Shown: positions 40,699 to 48,887 of the stretch, one piece after another
How the letters are laid out: every line of letters begins with the position of its first letter
Position numbering within the stretch: the first letter of the stretch is position 1
Assembly (NCBI GenBank): GCA_018000995.1
Contig: JAGNIU010000015.1
Coordinates: forward strand, 24,389-88,388
From: Bacteroidia bacterium
Lineage (GTDB): Bacteria > Bacteroidota > Bacteroidia > B-17B0 > Aurantibacillaceae
Length of the DNA: 64,000 nucleotides
Direction of reading: 5' to 3'
The notes under the pieces: generated by a model
The model's input: only the letters and a program-made list of their open reading frames with translations
Databases searched by the model: none
Told to the model about the DNA's origin: nothing
Program-made: the position numbers and the translations under genes

Positions 40699-42347
40699 CC
40701 TGTGCGGTAAAGCTGATAATTACTATACTTGAAAATATAAACGCCTTTGTTCTCGAATCCGGTATTTTCATCCGGACGATAAAACTTGAATCTTAAGTAA
40801 TTTCCTTCGCTCTGTAATTTATCTAACCGATTAATAAAATCCGGTCCTGATGTTTTGAGGTTCTGCAAATAATATTGTCCAAGATCAAAGCCTTGGAAAA
40901 AATAATCGCTTGGATCTGAAGACATTTCTGTTTGATAACTCTTAATCAGATTAGAATATGCCTTTACATTAATCAAATTGTTTTGAGAAGGGAAAGTAAA
41001 AGATAAACGGTTTAAATAATCCTGATCAATATTATCATTAGAGGTAATATTTTGCCATCCCGCCAAAGTAATATCCTTTTTATCAGCATAAACGGCCAAC
41101 TGAGTTACAAAATCTGTAACAAACACTTGATTATTGCTAAACAGAACGTAAACATTTTTTTTACCGGCAATGTGTGCAGCTTTCGCTCCTGCTAAACCAC
41201 GCACTTCAATAACACTGTCTTTGATTGGCAAATTCAATTCCTTTAAATGATCGTTATAAGCAATTTTAAATGCTTTCACGTATTGCTGATCTTTTACCAT
41301 GCCATTGTTTACAATATAAATGGAAGCAATACTCTTTAATGAATCTACACAATAATCTGCCAATGATTCTATCATAGTGAACTGAGACGGATTTACTTTT
41401 GAAGCGTTATTATTCTTGAACAAAATTTTACTCTGCTGTGTGAATGGTGAAATAACCGGAATGTTGTAAGTCTTTGCATAAGTTGAAACATCTTTAAAGC
41501 CTGAAGGATATGCCGGACCAATTATTAAATCTAAAGATTTAAATTCTTCGTTCTTACAAATAGTCCCCACTTTACTGGAATCTTTATCATCAATATCGTA
41601 CAAATAAGTTTGTACCGAAAAATCATTCGCTTTTAAAGAATCAACAGCTTTATTAAATCCCATTAAAAAATCAATAGCCAAAGATTGTACTTGAGGGAAA
41701 TTTGATTTTGATTGCACTAAATTATTAGCATCAATAAATTCAGATTCAGCCAGCTTAAATGGTAACAGTAATCCAATATTGTATTTTGTTTTTTTAGATT
41801 TTATCGGTTTCACTTTTACAGTATCCGTTAATAACACCGGCGTACCAACAACGTTTTTCTTTTTGTCGGCAACAATCAGCATTTGTCCGAATTTAATACC
41901 GTTTGCAGCAATACTAGGATTCCATTGATTAAGTTGGGTCTCGTTAATATTATATTGCTTACAAATTGAATAAACCGTTTCTTTCTTCGCCACTTTGTGA
42001 TAATTGTAACGAATGGTATCAATTGGCGAACCAAGAATGGGTTGAATAGTTGTAGCAGCACCCGACACAGGAATTTTTAATTCTTGTCCGTTACGCAAAC
42101 CGTCAATAGCCTCATCATTCTCAGCTAGAATAACATTAATGTCGGTATTGTAAATTTTAGAAATCGCATAAAGACTTTGTCCCTTCTCTACTTTATGGAT
42201 ATAATATTTTTTACCATTGATTGTTTTAGTCTCAGAAGATTTTTCTTGTGCGAACGAAAACAAAGTCACAAGACAGAAGATGCAAGTCACAAAAAACTTA
42301 GAATATTTTATTTTCACATCAGCCATTATCCCTCTTACATCTTCCAT
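40689..42347 (-). CDS. LysM protein with periplasmic-binding-protein-like domain
   Basis: A 545-552-residue exported protein. The first Met (42347) gives MEDVRGIMADV; the Met at 42326 precedes the signal (KYSKFFVTCIFCLVTLFSFAQ) more closely. Two LysM peptidoglycan-binding modules follow (YYIHKVEKGQSLYAISKIYNTDINVILAEN and NYHKVAKKETVYSICKQYNINETQLNQWN), then a type I periplasmic-binding fold (KYNIGLLLPFKLAESEFIDANN to the end), as in amino-acid receptors. Probably cell-wall associated in the periplasm. It lies between guaA and hemF, an order I recall from other Bacteroidota. Confidence 0.8.
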   Translation of the reverse strand: MEDVRGIMADVKIKYSKFFVTCIFCLVTLFSFAQEKSSETKTINGKKYYIHKVEKGQSLYAISKIYNTDINVILAENDEAIDGLRNGQELKIPVSGAATTIQPILGSPIDTIRYNYHKVAKKETVYSICKQYNINETQLNQWNPSIAANGIKFGQMLIVADKKKNVVGTPVLLTDTVKVKPIKSKKTKYNIGLLLPFKLAESEFIDANNLVQSKSNFPQVQSLAIDFLMGFNKAVDSLKANDFSVQTYLYDIDDKDSSKVGTICKNEEFKSLDLIIGPAYPSGFKDVSTYAKTYNIPVISPFTQQSKILFKNNNASKVNPSQFTMIESLADYCVDSLKSIASIYIVNNGMVKDQQYVKAFKIAYNDHLKELNLPIKDSVIEVRGLAGAKAAHIAGKKNVYVLFSNNQVFVTDFVTQLAVYADKKDITLAGWQNITSNDNIDQDYLNRLSFTFPSQNNLINVKAYSNLIKSYQTEMSSDPSDYFFQGFDLGQYYLQNLKTSGPDFINRLDKLQSEGNYLRFKFYRPDENTGFENKGVYIFKYSNYQLYRTGWK

Positions 42348-42350
42348 TTA

Positions 42351-43880
42351 TTATTCCCACTCGATCGTTGCAGGAGGTTTAGAGCTGATATCATACACTA
42401 CTCTATTTACACCTTTTACTTTATTGATAATCTCGTTTGAGATGTTTGCTAGAAACTCATAAGGTAAATGACACCAATCAGCCGTCATACCATCGGTAGA
42501 TGTTACAGCGCGTAAAGCAACGCAATTTTCGTAAGTACGTTCATCGCCCATTACACCAACGCTTTGCACGTTTAATAAAATAGCACCTGCTTGCCAAACC
42601 TGATCGTATAAGCCTGCAGCTCTTAATCCATCGATGTAAATCGCATCAACATCTTGTAGCATCTTTACTTTCTCTTCCGTGATATCTCCAAGAATACGAA
42701 TGGCTAATCCCGGTCCTGGAAAAGGATGACGACCTAAAAGAACATCATCAATATGCAAAGCTTTTCCAACGCGACGAACTTCATCTTTAAATAAAGAACG
42801 AAGCGGTTCAACAATTTGTAATTTCATGAAATCAGGTAAACCACCAACATTGTGATGTGACTTTATAGTAGCGCTTGGTCCTTTTACTGAAAGACTTTCT
42901 ATCACATCAGGATAAATAGTTCCTTGAGCTAACCATTTCACATCTGTAATTTTATGAGACTCCTGATCAAATACATCAATAAAAACTTTTCCTATTGCTT
43001 TACGTTTTTTCTCCGGATCGCTTATACCAGCTAGTTCCTTGTAAAATTGTTGTTTTGCATCAACACCTTTTACATTTAAACCCATGTGTTTGTAAGATTC
43101 GAGAACAGATTCGAATTCGTTTTTACGAAGCAAACCATTATCAACAAAAATGCAATACAAATTTTTTCCTATTGCTTTATGCAACAACACGGCAGCTACA
43201 CTTGAATCCACTCCACCTGATAAACCTAAAACTACTTTATCATTACCAACTTTCTGCTTTAACTCAGCAATGGTTGTATCTATAAATGATTCTGAAGTCC
43301 ATGAACCTGCGCAACCGCAAATATCATAAACGAAATTTTTTAAGAGTTGATGTCCTTCTGTTGTATGATAAACTTCCGGATGAAACTGGATAGCGTAGGT
43401 TGTTTCTCCTTTAATAGCATAACCTGCTACTTTTACATCTTTAGTACTCGCAATAATTTGATAATTATCGGGTGTTTTTAAGATTGTATCGGCATGACTC
43501 ATCCAAACCTGTGAGTTTTTTGAAATTCCTTTAAATAACGGACTACTATTATCTACAAAATCGAGATTAGCGCGGCCATATTCGCGGGAACTTGATTTTC
43601 CAACTTCACCACCGTAAAAATGTGCTAAATATTGAGCGCCAAAGCACACACCTAAAAGAGGTAATTTGCCTTTTATGTTCGATAAATCAGGTTGTAAAGG
43701 GTTTTCTTCACGCACACTATGCGGACTTCCAGAAAGAATTACACCTTTAATATCCGCTGTTATTTTAGGGATTTTATTGAAAGGATGAATTTCGCAGTAA
43801 ACATTAAGTTCACGTAAACGCCTGGCAATAAGCTGTGTGAATTGGGAACCAAAGTCGAGGATTAAAATCTGTTCTTGCAT
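42351..43880 (-). CDS. guaA: GMP synthase (glutamine-hydrolysing)
   Basis: A 509-residue enzyme converting XMP to GMP. The glutaminase domain has the Cys nucleophile in [17 protein letters not shown] (about residue 78) with His and Glu in [10 protein letters not shown]; the ATP pyrophosphatase has [20 protein letters not shown] and the dimerisation domain [15 protein letters not shown], ending in KPPATIEWE. The start at 43880 ([13 protein letters not shown]) is right because the promoter box lies between it and the longer-frame Met at 43901. It ends 3 bases before the next gene. Confidence 0.97.
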   Translation of the reverse strand: MQEQILILDFGSQFTQLIARRLRELNVYCEIHPFNKIPKITADIKGVILSGSPHSVREENPLQPDLSNIKGKLPLLGVCFGAQYLAHFYGGEVGKSSSREYGRANLDFVDNSSPLFKGISKNSQVWMSHADTILKTPDNYQIIASTKDVKVAGYAIKGETTYAIQFHPEVYHTTEGHQLLKNFVYDICGCAGSWTSESFIDTTIAELKQKVGNDKVVLGLSGGVDSSVAAVLLHKAIGKNLYCIFVDNGLLRKNEFESVLESYKHMGLNVKGVDAKQQFYKELAGISDPEKKRKAIGKVFIDVFDQESHKITDVKWLAQGTIYPDVIESLSVKGPSATIKSHHNVGGLPDFMKLQIVEPLRSLFKDEVRRVGKALHIDDVLLGRHPFPGPGLAIRILGDITEEKVKMLQDVDAIYIDGLRAAGLYDQVWQAGAILLNVQSVGVMGDERTYENCVALRAVTSTDGMTADWCHLPYEFLANISNEIINKVKGVNRVVYDISSKPPATIEWE

Positions 43881-43890
43881 AATATGCAAA

Positions 43891-43898
43891 CAAAAATA
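43891..43898 (-). promoter_or_regulatory. -7 promoter box of guaA
   Basis: TATTTTTG on the minus strand, perfect consensus, 10 bases before the ATG at 43880. Confidence 0.55.
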
Positions 43899-43962
43899 CA
43901 ATTAAATAAGGGCTTTTTTACGCTAAAAAGCGCTAATTTTTTACAACTTATTATAAAAATAC

Positions 43963-43970
43963 TATATTTG
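43963..43970 (+). promoter_or_regulatory. -7 promoter box of tRNA-Pro
   Basis: TATATTTG, perfect consensus, 23 bases before the tRNA. Confidence 0.6.
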
Positions 43971-43993
43971 CACTCTCAATTTTTTGAGGAGTT

Positions 43994-44068
43994 CGGGGTG
44001 TAGCGTAGCCCGGTTATCGCGCCTGCTTTGGGAGCAGGAGGTCGCAAGTTCGAATCTTGCCACCCCGA
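43994..44068 (+). tRNA. tRNA-Pro (anticodon TGG)
   Basis: 75 bases folding as a cloverleaf: acceptor CGGGGTG/CACCCCG, anticodon stem CCTGC/GCAGG around TTTGGGA (anticodon TGG at 44029-44031, reading CCA and probably other proline codons), T-arm GCAAG-TTCGAAT-CTTGC. The A at 44068 is the discriminator; CC follow but a full CCA is not encoded. Confidence 0.97.
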
Positions 44069-44077
44069 CCGAAAAAT

Positions 44078-44108
44078 AAAAAGCCTTTCATATTCTGAAA
44101 GGCTTTTT
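44078..44108 (+). terminator. Terminator after tRNA-Pro
   Basis: Perfect 13-bp stem AAAAAGCCTTTCA / TGAAAGGCTTTTT with a 5-base loop and T-run. Confidence 0.9.
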
Positions 44109-44133
44109 TGTTTCTAGTCTATTTTATTAGCGA

Positions 44134-44400
44134 TTATTTCTTCCAACGTTCGAGTTTCGGAATCCCTGCACTAAACATTCCTGCAAATAATCCCATAAAG
44201 CCACCCATTTCTTTTAATTTACCTTTTACAAAAGCCTGCATTTCTGATGCAGTAATATCAGGCTGAAGAAACTTTCCATTCTCATAACACAAACTACAAT
44301 ACATTTTACTTTTTGTTCCGTCTGCATTACTACCACCACCTTTAGGATCTTTATTAAAAGGCATTGCACAACTCTGACACATTTTATATTCTTTTTCCAT
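44134..44400 (-). CDS. Putative zinc-ribbon protein
   Basis: An 88-residue protein with two CxxC pairs: CQSCAMPF at the N-terminus and CSLCYENGKF in the middle, the metal knuckles of the putative zinc-ribbon family (PF12674). The rest is a helix-rich C-terminus (ASEMQAFVKGKLKEMGGFMGLFAGMFSAGIPKLERW). The start at 44400 (MEKEYKMCQSC) is preferred; the longer frame would overlap the divergent neighbour's promoter region. Function unknown. Confidence 0.75.
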   Translation of the reverse strand: MEKEYKMCQSCAMPFNKDPKGGGSNADGTKSKMYCSLCYENGKFLQPDITASEMQAFVKGKLKEMGGFMGLFAGMFSAGIPKLERWKK

Positions 44401-44448
44401 AACAGTATTTTTATGCAAATTAAACAATCCTTCATACTTTTACAATAC

Positions 44449-44958
44449 ATGATAAAGTTTACAGCGCTATTAGAGAAATTTGGAAAGAAAGGCGAGAAAA
44501 CGGGCTGGACTTATTTTGTGATTCGTTCGGAGCAAACCAAAAAAATAAATCCGGGGGTAAAAACATCTTTTCGTGTAAAAGGTAAATTGGATGATTTTTC
44601 AATTAAAGGTGTTGCCATTATTCCAATGGGCGAAGGTGATTTTATTATGCCCGTGAATGCCGGCATGCGAAAGGGCATCAAAAAACAAAAAGGCGAGAAG
44701 ATAGTTGTACAACTTGAATTAGATAAAGCAGAACTGAAAATTAATTCCGATTTTCTTTCTTGTATATCCGATGATCCAAAAGCAAAAGCGTTTTTTGAGA
44801 AACTACCAAAATCACATCAAAATTATTTTAGCAAATGGATTGAAAGTGCAAAAACCGATGAAACAAAAGCAAAACGCATTGCACAATCTATTAATGGTTT
44901 TAAAATGGGAATGAATTACCCGGAGATGATACGGTATTATAAAGCGAATAAACTTTAA
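44449..44958 (+). CDS. YdeI/OmpD-associated, DUF1905-domain protein
   Basis: A 169-residue cytoplasmic protein. The N-terminal 95 residues are a DUF1905 beta domain (KFTALLEKFGKKGEKTGWTYFVIRSEQ... FRVKGKLDDFSIKGVAIIPMGEGDFIMPVNAGMRKGIKKQKGEKIVVQLELD); the C-terminus is the YdeI helix pair (LPKSHQNYFSKWIESAKTDETKAKRIAQSINGFKMGMN). Related proteins are linked to bacteriocin and polymyxin tolerance, without a known mechanism. The start at 44449 is preferred over 44413 because the longer frame would cover the divergent promoter space. Confidence 0.85.
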   Translation: MIKFTALLEKFGKKGEKTGWTYFVIRSEQTKKINPGVKTSFRVKGKLDDFSIKGVAIIPMGEGDFIMPVNAGMRKGIKKQKGEKIVVQLELDKAELKINSDFLSCISDDPKAKAFFEKLPKSHQNYFSKWIESAKTDETKAKRIAQSINGFKMGMNYPEMIRYYKANKL

Positions 44959-44960
44959 TG

Positions 44961-44968
44961 TATCTTTG
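44961..44968 (+). promoter_or_regulatory. -7 promoter box of the MFS gene
   Basis: TATCTTTG, perfect consensus, 9 bases before the ATG at 44978; the TTG at 44966 lies inside it and is rejected as start. Confidence 0.55.
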
Positions 44969-44977
44969 CAACACCTT

Positions 44978-46228
44978 ATGCAAAACATCACAACTCCTCC
45001 GGATAAATTTACATCCTACCAAAAATTCGCTATCGTAATACTTGCTCTTTTACAATTTACAGTTGTTCTCGATTTTATGATTCTTGCACCTCTAGGTGAT
45101 GTACTCATGAAATCACTTGATATTACACCGAAACAATTTTCGTGGATACTTTCTTCGTATGCATTTAGTGCTGCAGCTTCCGGCATTCTTGCAGCAGGAT
45201 TTGCAGATAAGTTCGATCGTAAAAAATTTCTTCTCTTTTTTTATGTAGGCTTTGTTGTTGGAACTCTCTTTTGTGGATTAGCCAATACTTACGAAACACT
45301 TTTAGCAGCGCGGATTGTTACAGGATTATTCGGAGGCGTAATTGGAGCGACAGGTATGGCAATCATTACTGATATTTTTGCCTTGAATCAACGCGGACGA
45401 GTAATGGGTTTTGTTCAAATGGCATTTGCAGGTAGTCAGATTTTAGGAATTCCTGCTGCATTATATCTTGCCAGTAAATGGAACTGGCACGTTTCCTTTT
45501 TTATGATTGTTATTCTTGCTATTATAATAGGACTTGCTTTTTTAATTAAAATGAAGCCGATTGACGCGCATCTAAAACTTCAACCCGACAGGAATGCATT
45601 TCATCACTTATGGAGTACACTAAGTAATAAATCTTATCAAGTTGGTTTTTTAGCTATGGTAATGTTGCCTGTTGGCGGATTCATGATTATGCCTTTTAGC
45701 AGTGCTTTTTTAGTGAACAATATTCATATAGCACAAGCCGACCTTCCAATTATTTTTCTTTGCACCGGTATTTCATCCATAATCATCATGCCTATCATAG
45801 GAAAAATAAGTGATAAGTTCGATAAATTTTGGTTGTTTACGATTGGCTCTATTTGGGCCGTTGTAATGGTTATTTTTTATACTAATCTAAGTCCCGTTCC
45901 AATATGGCAGGTTGTGGTAACGAACATGCTTTTATTTATGGGGATTATGAGCCGTATAATTCCTGCTACTACACTTGCAACTGCTATTCCTGAAATAAAA
46001 GACCGCGGCGCATTTATGAGTATAAATTCATCCTTACAACAAATGGCAGGAGGATTAGCTTCAATTGCTGCAGGTTTTATTGTGACTCAACAATCAAAAA
46101 CAAGTCCAATTGAAAATTATGATGTGTTAGGTTATGTTGTTTCAGGCACAATATTAGTATGCATTTTTTTAATTTACCGAGTGAGTGTTATGGCTAAAAA
46201 CAAACAAGCTCAACACAAACCGGTGTAA
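44978..46228 (+). CDS. MFS transporter, drug:H+ antiporter-like
   Basis: A 416-residue inner-membrane permease with about 12 helices. The first half carries FTVVLDFMILAPLGDVLMKSLDI and the antiporter-type loop AGFADKFDRKKFLLFFYVG (motif A form), AARIVTGLFGGVIGATGMAIITDIFALNQRGRVMG; the second half repeats it with GKISDKFDKFWLFTIGSIW. Most like the arabinose-efflux/drug-resistance branch. Substrate not predictable. Start chosen after the promoter box. Confidence 0.88.
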   Translation: MQNITTPPDKFTSYQKFAIVILALLQFTVVLDFMILAPLGDVLMKSLDITPKQFSWILSSYAFSAAASGILAAGFADKFDRKKFLLFFYVGFVVGTLFCGLANTYETLLAARIVTGLFGGVIGATGMAIITDIFALNQRGRVMGFVQMAFAGSQILGIPAALYLASKWNWHVSFFMIVILAIIIGLAFLIKMKPIDAHLKLQPDRNAFHHLWSTLSNKSYQVGFLAMVMLPVGGFMIMPFSSAFLVNNIHIAQADLPIIFLCTGISSIIIMPIIGKISDKFDKFWLFTIGSIWAVVMVIFYTNLSPVPIWQVVVTNMLLFMGIMSRIIPATTLATAIPEIKDRGAFMSINSSLQQMAGGLASIAAGFIVTQQSKTSPIENYDVLGYVVSGTILVCIFLIYRVSVMAKNKQAQHKPV

Positions 46229-46340
46229 TTCCTATTGCCACTTCGAATTCCTACCCCACTAATTACACAAATGGGTGCGGCCTCCAAATAAATTTAATTG
46301 GATTTAGTTCTGTTAAATAGTTAAAACCCTCTTCCATAGA

Positions 46341-46380
46341 GATAAAACGCTTTGTTTTATCGATTATTTTTATAATTTTG
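46341..46380 (+). promoter_or_regulatory. Promoter with palindrome over the -33 box
   Basis: TAATTTTG at 46373-46380 fits TAnnTTTG; TTTG at 46351-46354 gives 18 bases of spacing. A perfect palindrome GATAAAAC-GCTTT-GTTTTATC (46341-46361) covers the -33 element, a plausible operator. It serves the T9SS gene at 46406. Confidence 0.55.
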
Positions 46381-46405
46381 CTATACAAATTTTAAAACCC
46401 ATTAC

Positions 46406-47443
46406 ATGAAAAAAATCTACTTATCACTTTTTACAATTGCTTTAGCTTTTACTGCTTCAGCACAATTAGCCTTAACAAAAGCATTTAACGAGCCTGTTGT
46501 AGGTAATGTTAATACTCAAATGGGGTATGATTCAACAACTGCTATTCCTAAAAACATAGGGACCGGACAAAGTTGGAATTTTACAAGCTTAGTAACTAAT
46601 ACTGTTGTTGAAGTTGCAACTTATACAACTGTTGTATCAACTCCAAGTGGTTCAGCTTTTCCAGGTGCAACTATTGCCGAAGGTGATGGTGCAGGTGCAT
46701 TTAATTACTGGAAATCTACAACTACTAATTTTGAATTATTAGGTAATGATGATGGAGCTGGTTCATTGATAACATTTACTAATTCTGCTATTGCAGCAAT
46801 TTTCCCTATTAATTACGGAAATAGTTTGAATGATACCTATGGAGGGCCAGTATCTGTAGCATCCACAGCTGGAGTAGCTAATGGAACTATTTCAACTAAT
46901 GCCACAGGAACAGGAACTGTTATACTTCCAGGAAGTCTTTCATTTGCTAATTGCCTTCAGGTGAAAATGACAAACACTTTAAATGTTGTTGTAGGAACTT
47001 TCCCTAGTTCATTTACGTTAGATGTTATTTCTACCGACTACAATTACTACAGCGGAACACAAAAATTCCCACTCCTTACTATTTCATACCAAAAGCAAAC
47101 TGCTAACTCTATTCTTGGGCCAACCGTTCAAGTAACTGCTGATATCAGAATTAATAACGCTGTTTTAACAGGCATAACTGATGTTACACTTGATGCAGTT
47201 AATTATAATGTGTATCCAAATCCTGCTACAGATGCAGTAAACGTTAATTTAACTAACGATAAAAATGAACCTGTTTCTCTTAGCGTAATGAATAATTTAG
47301 GACAAGTTGTTAAATCAGTGGTAATAGGAAACGTATCAGATGTAAACTACCATTTAAGTACTTTTGATCTGAAAAGCGGCATCTATTATATCAAAACTTC
47401 GGTTGGAGATAAGTCAACAACCAAAAAGCTGATTATTCAGTAA
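46406..47443 (+). CDS. Secreted protein with T9SS sorting domain
   Basis: A 345-residue extracellular protein: signal peptide (MKKIYLSLFTIALAFTASAQ), a Thr/Ser/Asn-rich beta body without a recognisable enzyme motif, and a C-terminal type A T9SS domain from about residue 268 (YNVYPNPATDAVNVNLTNDKNEPVSLSVMNNLGQVVKS ... IYYIKTSVGDKSTTKKLIIQ). The Asn-Pro of the YPNP motif and the Gly-Gln (LGQVVKS) turn are both typical. Closed by a strong terminator. Confidence 0.82.
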   Translation: MKKIYLSLFTIALAFTASAQLALTKAFNEPVVGNVNTQMGYDSTTAIPKNIGTGQSWNFTSLVTNTVVEVATYTTVVSTPSGSAFPGATIAEGDGAGAFNYWKSTTTNFELLGNDDGAGSLITFTNSAIAAIFPINYGNSLNDTYGGPVSVASTAGVANGTISTNATGTGTVILPGSLSFANCLQVKMTNTLNVVVGTFPSSFTLDVISTDYNYYSGTQKFPLLTISYQKQTANSILGPTVQVTADIRINNAVLTGITDVTLDAVNYNVYPNPATDAVNVNLTNDKNEPVSLSVMNNLGQVVKSVVIGNVSDVNYHLSTFDLKSGIYYIKTSVGDKSTTKKLIIQ

Positions 47444-47463
47444 TATAATTAATCTCATAAATT

Positions 47464-47493
47464 AAAACCCCAATCTAAACCGATTGGGGTTTT
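47464..47493 (+). terminator. Terminator after the T9SS protein gene
   Basis: Perfect 12-bp stem AAAACCCCAATC / GATTGGGGTTTT, 6-base loop, T-run. Confidence 0.9.
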
Positions 47494-47512
47494 TTATTTG
47501 GCTTTACGTATG

Positions 47513-47520
47513 TACATTTG
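47513..47520 (+). promoter_or_regulatory. -7 promoter box of the SCO-like gene pair
   Basis: TACATTTG, perfect TAnnTTTG, 3 bases before the ATG at 47524; the TTG at 47518 lies inside it. Confidence 0.5.
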
Positions 47521-47523
47521 TGC

Positions 47524-48192
47524 ATGCAAAAAAAGAGCAAGCTCATATTATTCCTGATTATCCTATTCCCCTCTGCTTTCTGGCTTATTCTTGAAACCAG
47601 CACTATAAATTCCAGTAAACTTCTTTACTACGGACCAAAAACCTTAAACGGAACCGATACAGTTTATTATTCTGTTGGCGATTTAAAGTTTAATACTATT
47701 GTCAGTCAATCCATATCACAAAAATTATTCGACACTATTAATTATCCTTTAATGACGGTTTGTTTTATGCAACCAAAATATATTAAAGATAATTACCGTC
47801 TGGAAGGTTTACTTGATTACACCATTCACAAAAAAAGCGAAATCAGTGAACTTCCTTTGTTATTTCTTTTTCCTATAGCAGATAGTTCAAATACTATAGA
47901 ATACAACCTGAGAGACAGCTTAAAAATCGATTTACCAAACATAGAACAAGGCTACTGGAAAAAATCTTCGTTCGACAGTATCAACATCATGTACTTTAAA
48001 TCAAAACCTAGTCATGTGGATTACAGTTTTATTGTTTTACTTGACAAAAAAAGAAATATCCGTGGCTATTACGACGGCCGTTACGCAATGGAAATAAAAC
48101 GAATGTTATCAGAATACCAACATTTGCGTTTGAAAGAAGAAAAAAATATAATGATTAAACAAAATGAAATTAAAGATTCAAAACCTAAATAA
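47524..48192 (+). CDS. Degenerate SCO1-like membrane protein
   Basis: A 222-residue protein anchored by an N-terminal helix (LILFLIILFPSAFWLIL). Its layout follows the SCO1 gene behind it: LYYGPKTLNGTDTVYYSVGDLKF corresponds to LDGTDTIYHTVGDFKF, and YSFIVLLDKKRNIRGYYDGRYAMEIKRM corresponds to FLLIDKQKRIRGMYDGTDSIAVNKL. The copper-binding CxxxC and downstream His are missing (VCFMQPKY in their place). Likely a partner or decayed paralog. It overlaps the next start by 29 bases. Confidence 0.65.
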   Translation: MQKKSKLILFLIILFPSAFWLILETSTINSSKLLYYGPKTLNGTDTVYYSVGDLKFNTIVSQSISQKLFDTINYPLMTVCFMQPKYIKDNYRLEGLLDYTIHKKSEISELPLLFLFPIADSSNTIEYNLRDSLKIDLPNIEQGYWKKSSFDSINIMYFKSKPSHVDYSFIVLLDKKRNIRGYYDGRYAMEIKRMLSEYQHLRLKEEKNIMIKQNEIKDSKPK

Positions 48193-48823
48193 ATTCGCAG
48201 TTCTGTTTTTAACTGTTGCTTTATTTTCATGCAACAGCACAAAAAAAGAAACTGAAAACGAACATAAATTATTATTGCCTGTGATTGGCGAAAAAAAACA
48301 CGCCGGACTTGATGGCACAGATACCATCTATCACACCGTTGGTGATTTCAAATTCATCAATCAAAATAGAGATACTGTTACTCAAAAAACCATTGAGAAT
48401 AAAATTTATGTCGCAGATTTCTTTTTTGCAACTTGTCAGAGTATTTGTCCGCAAATGAGTAACTCTTTAATTCGAGTTCAGGAAAATTTTAAAGCGGATA
48501 AAGACTTTTTAATTCTTTCACATTCGGTAAATCCAGCGCATGATACCTCAGAAGTTTTATTTGCTTACGCCGGAAAATACCAAGCGGTAAAAGACAAATG
48601 GCATTTCTTAACAGGAGATAAAAAAGCTATTTATGCTTTAGCAAAAGATAGTTATTTAGTAAATGCTTTAGAAGATGATGGTTCTCCTGAAGGATTTTTA
48701 CACAGCGAACTATTTTTATTGATTGATAAACAAAAACGTATCCGCGGCATGTACGATGGCACTGATAGTATTGCTGTAAATAAATTGATTGAGGATATTA
48801 AATTACTGAAGACGGAGAAGTAG
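48164..48823 (+). CDS. SCO1/SenC family copper chaperone
   Basis: A 219-residue lipoprotein (signal VLFLTVALFSC) with a thioredoxin-like fold. CQSICP supplies the two copper-binding cysteines of CxxxC; the His of FLHSELFLLID is the third ligand. Other family blocks are VGDFKFINQNRDTVTQKTIENKIYVADFFF and HSVNPAHDTSEVLFAYAGKYQ, plus KWHFLTGDK. It delivers copper to the CuA site of cytochrome oxidase or acts in thiol redox at the membrane. No oxidase genes are nearby. The stop codon abuts a hairpin repeat. Confidence 0.92.
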   Translation: MKLKIQNLNKFAVLFLTVALFSCNSTKKETENEHKLLLPVIGEKKHAGLDGTDTIYHTVGDFKFINQNRDTVTQKTIENKIYVADFFFATCQSICPQMSNSLIRVQENFKADKDFLILSHSVNPAHDTSEVLFAYAGKYQAVKDKWHFLTGDKKAIYALAKDSYLVNALEDDGSPEGFLHSELFLLIDKQKRIRGMYDGTDSIAVNKLIEDIKLLKTEK

Positions 48824-48887
48824 TGGTTTCGACTTCGCTCAACCACCGAACAAAACAAACCGGTGACTGAGCGTAGCCGAAGTCACC
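48823..48887. repeat. Hairpin pair exactly spanning a convergent gap
   Basis: 48823-48846: stem GTGGTT/AACCAC around TCGACTTCGCTC. 48862-48887: stem GGTGACT/AGTCACC around GAGCGTAGCCGA. The first arm begins on the last base of the SCO stop codon and the second contains the miaE stop codon. Confidence 0.88.

Noticed and set aside
43994..44068. Possible attachment site at the tRNA 3' end
   Set aside because: No integrase or repeated tRNA 3' segment nearby; a terminator and ordinary genes follow.
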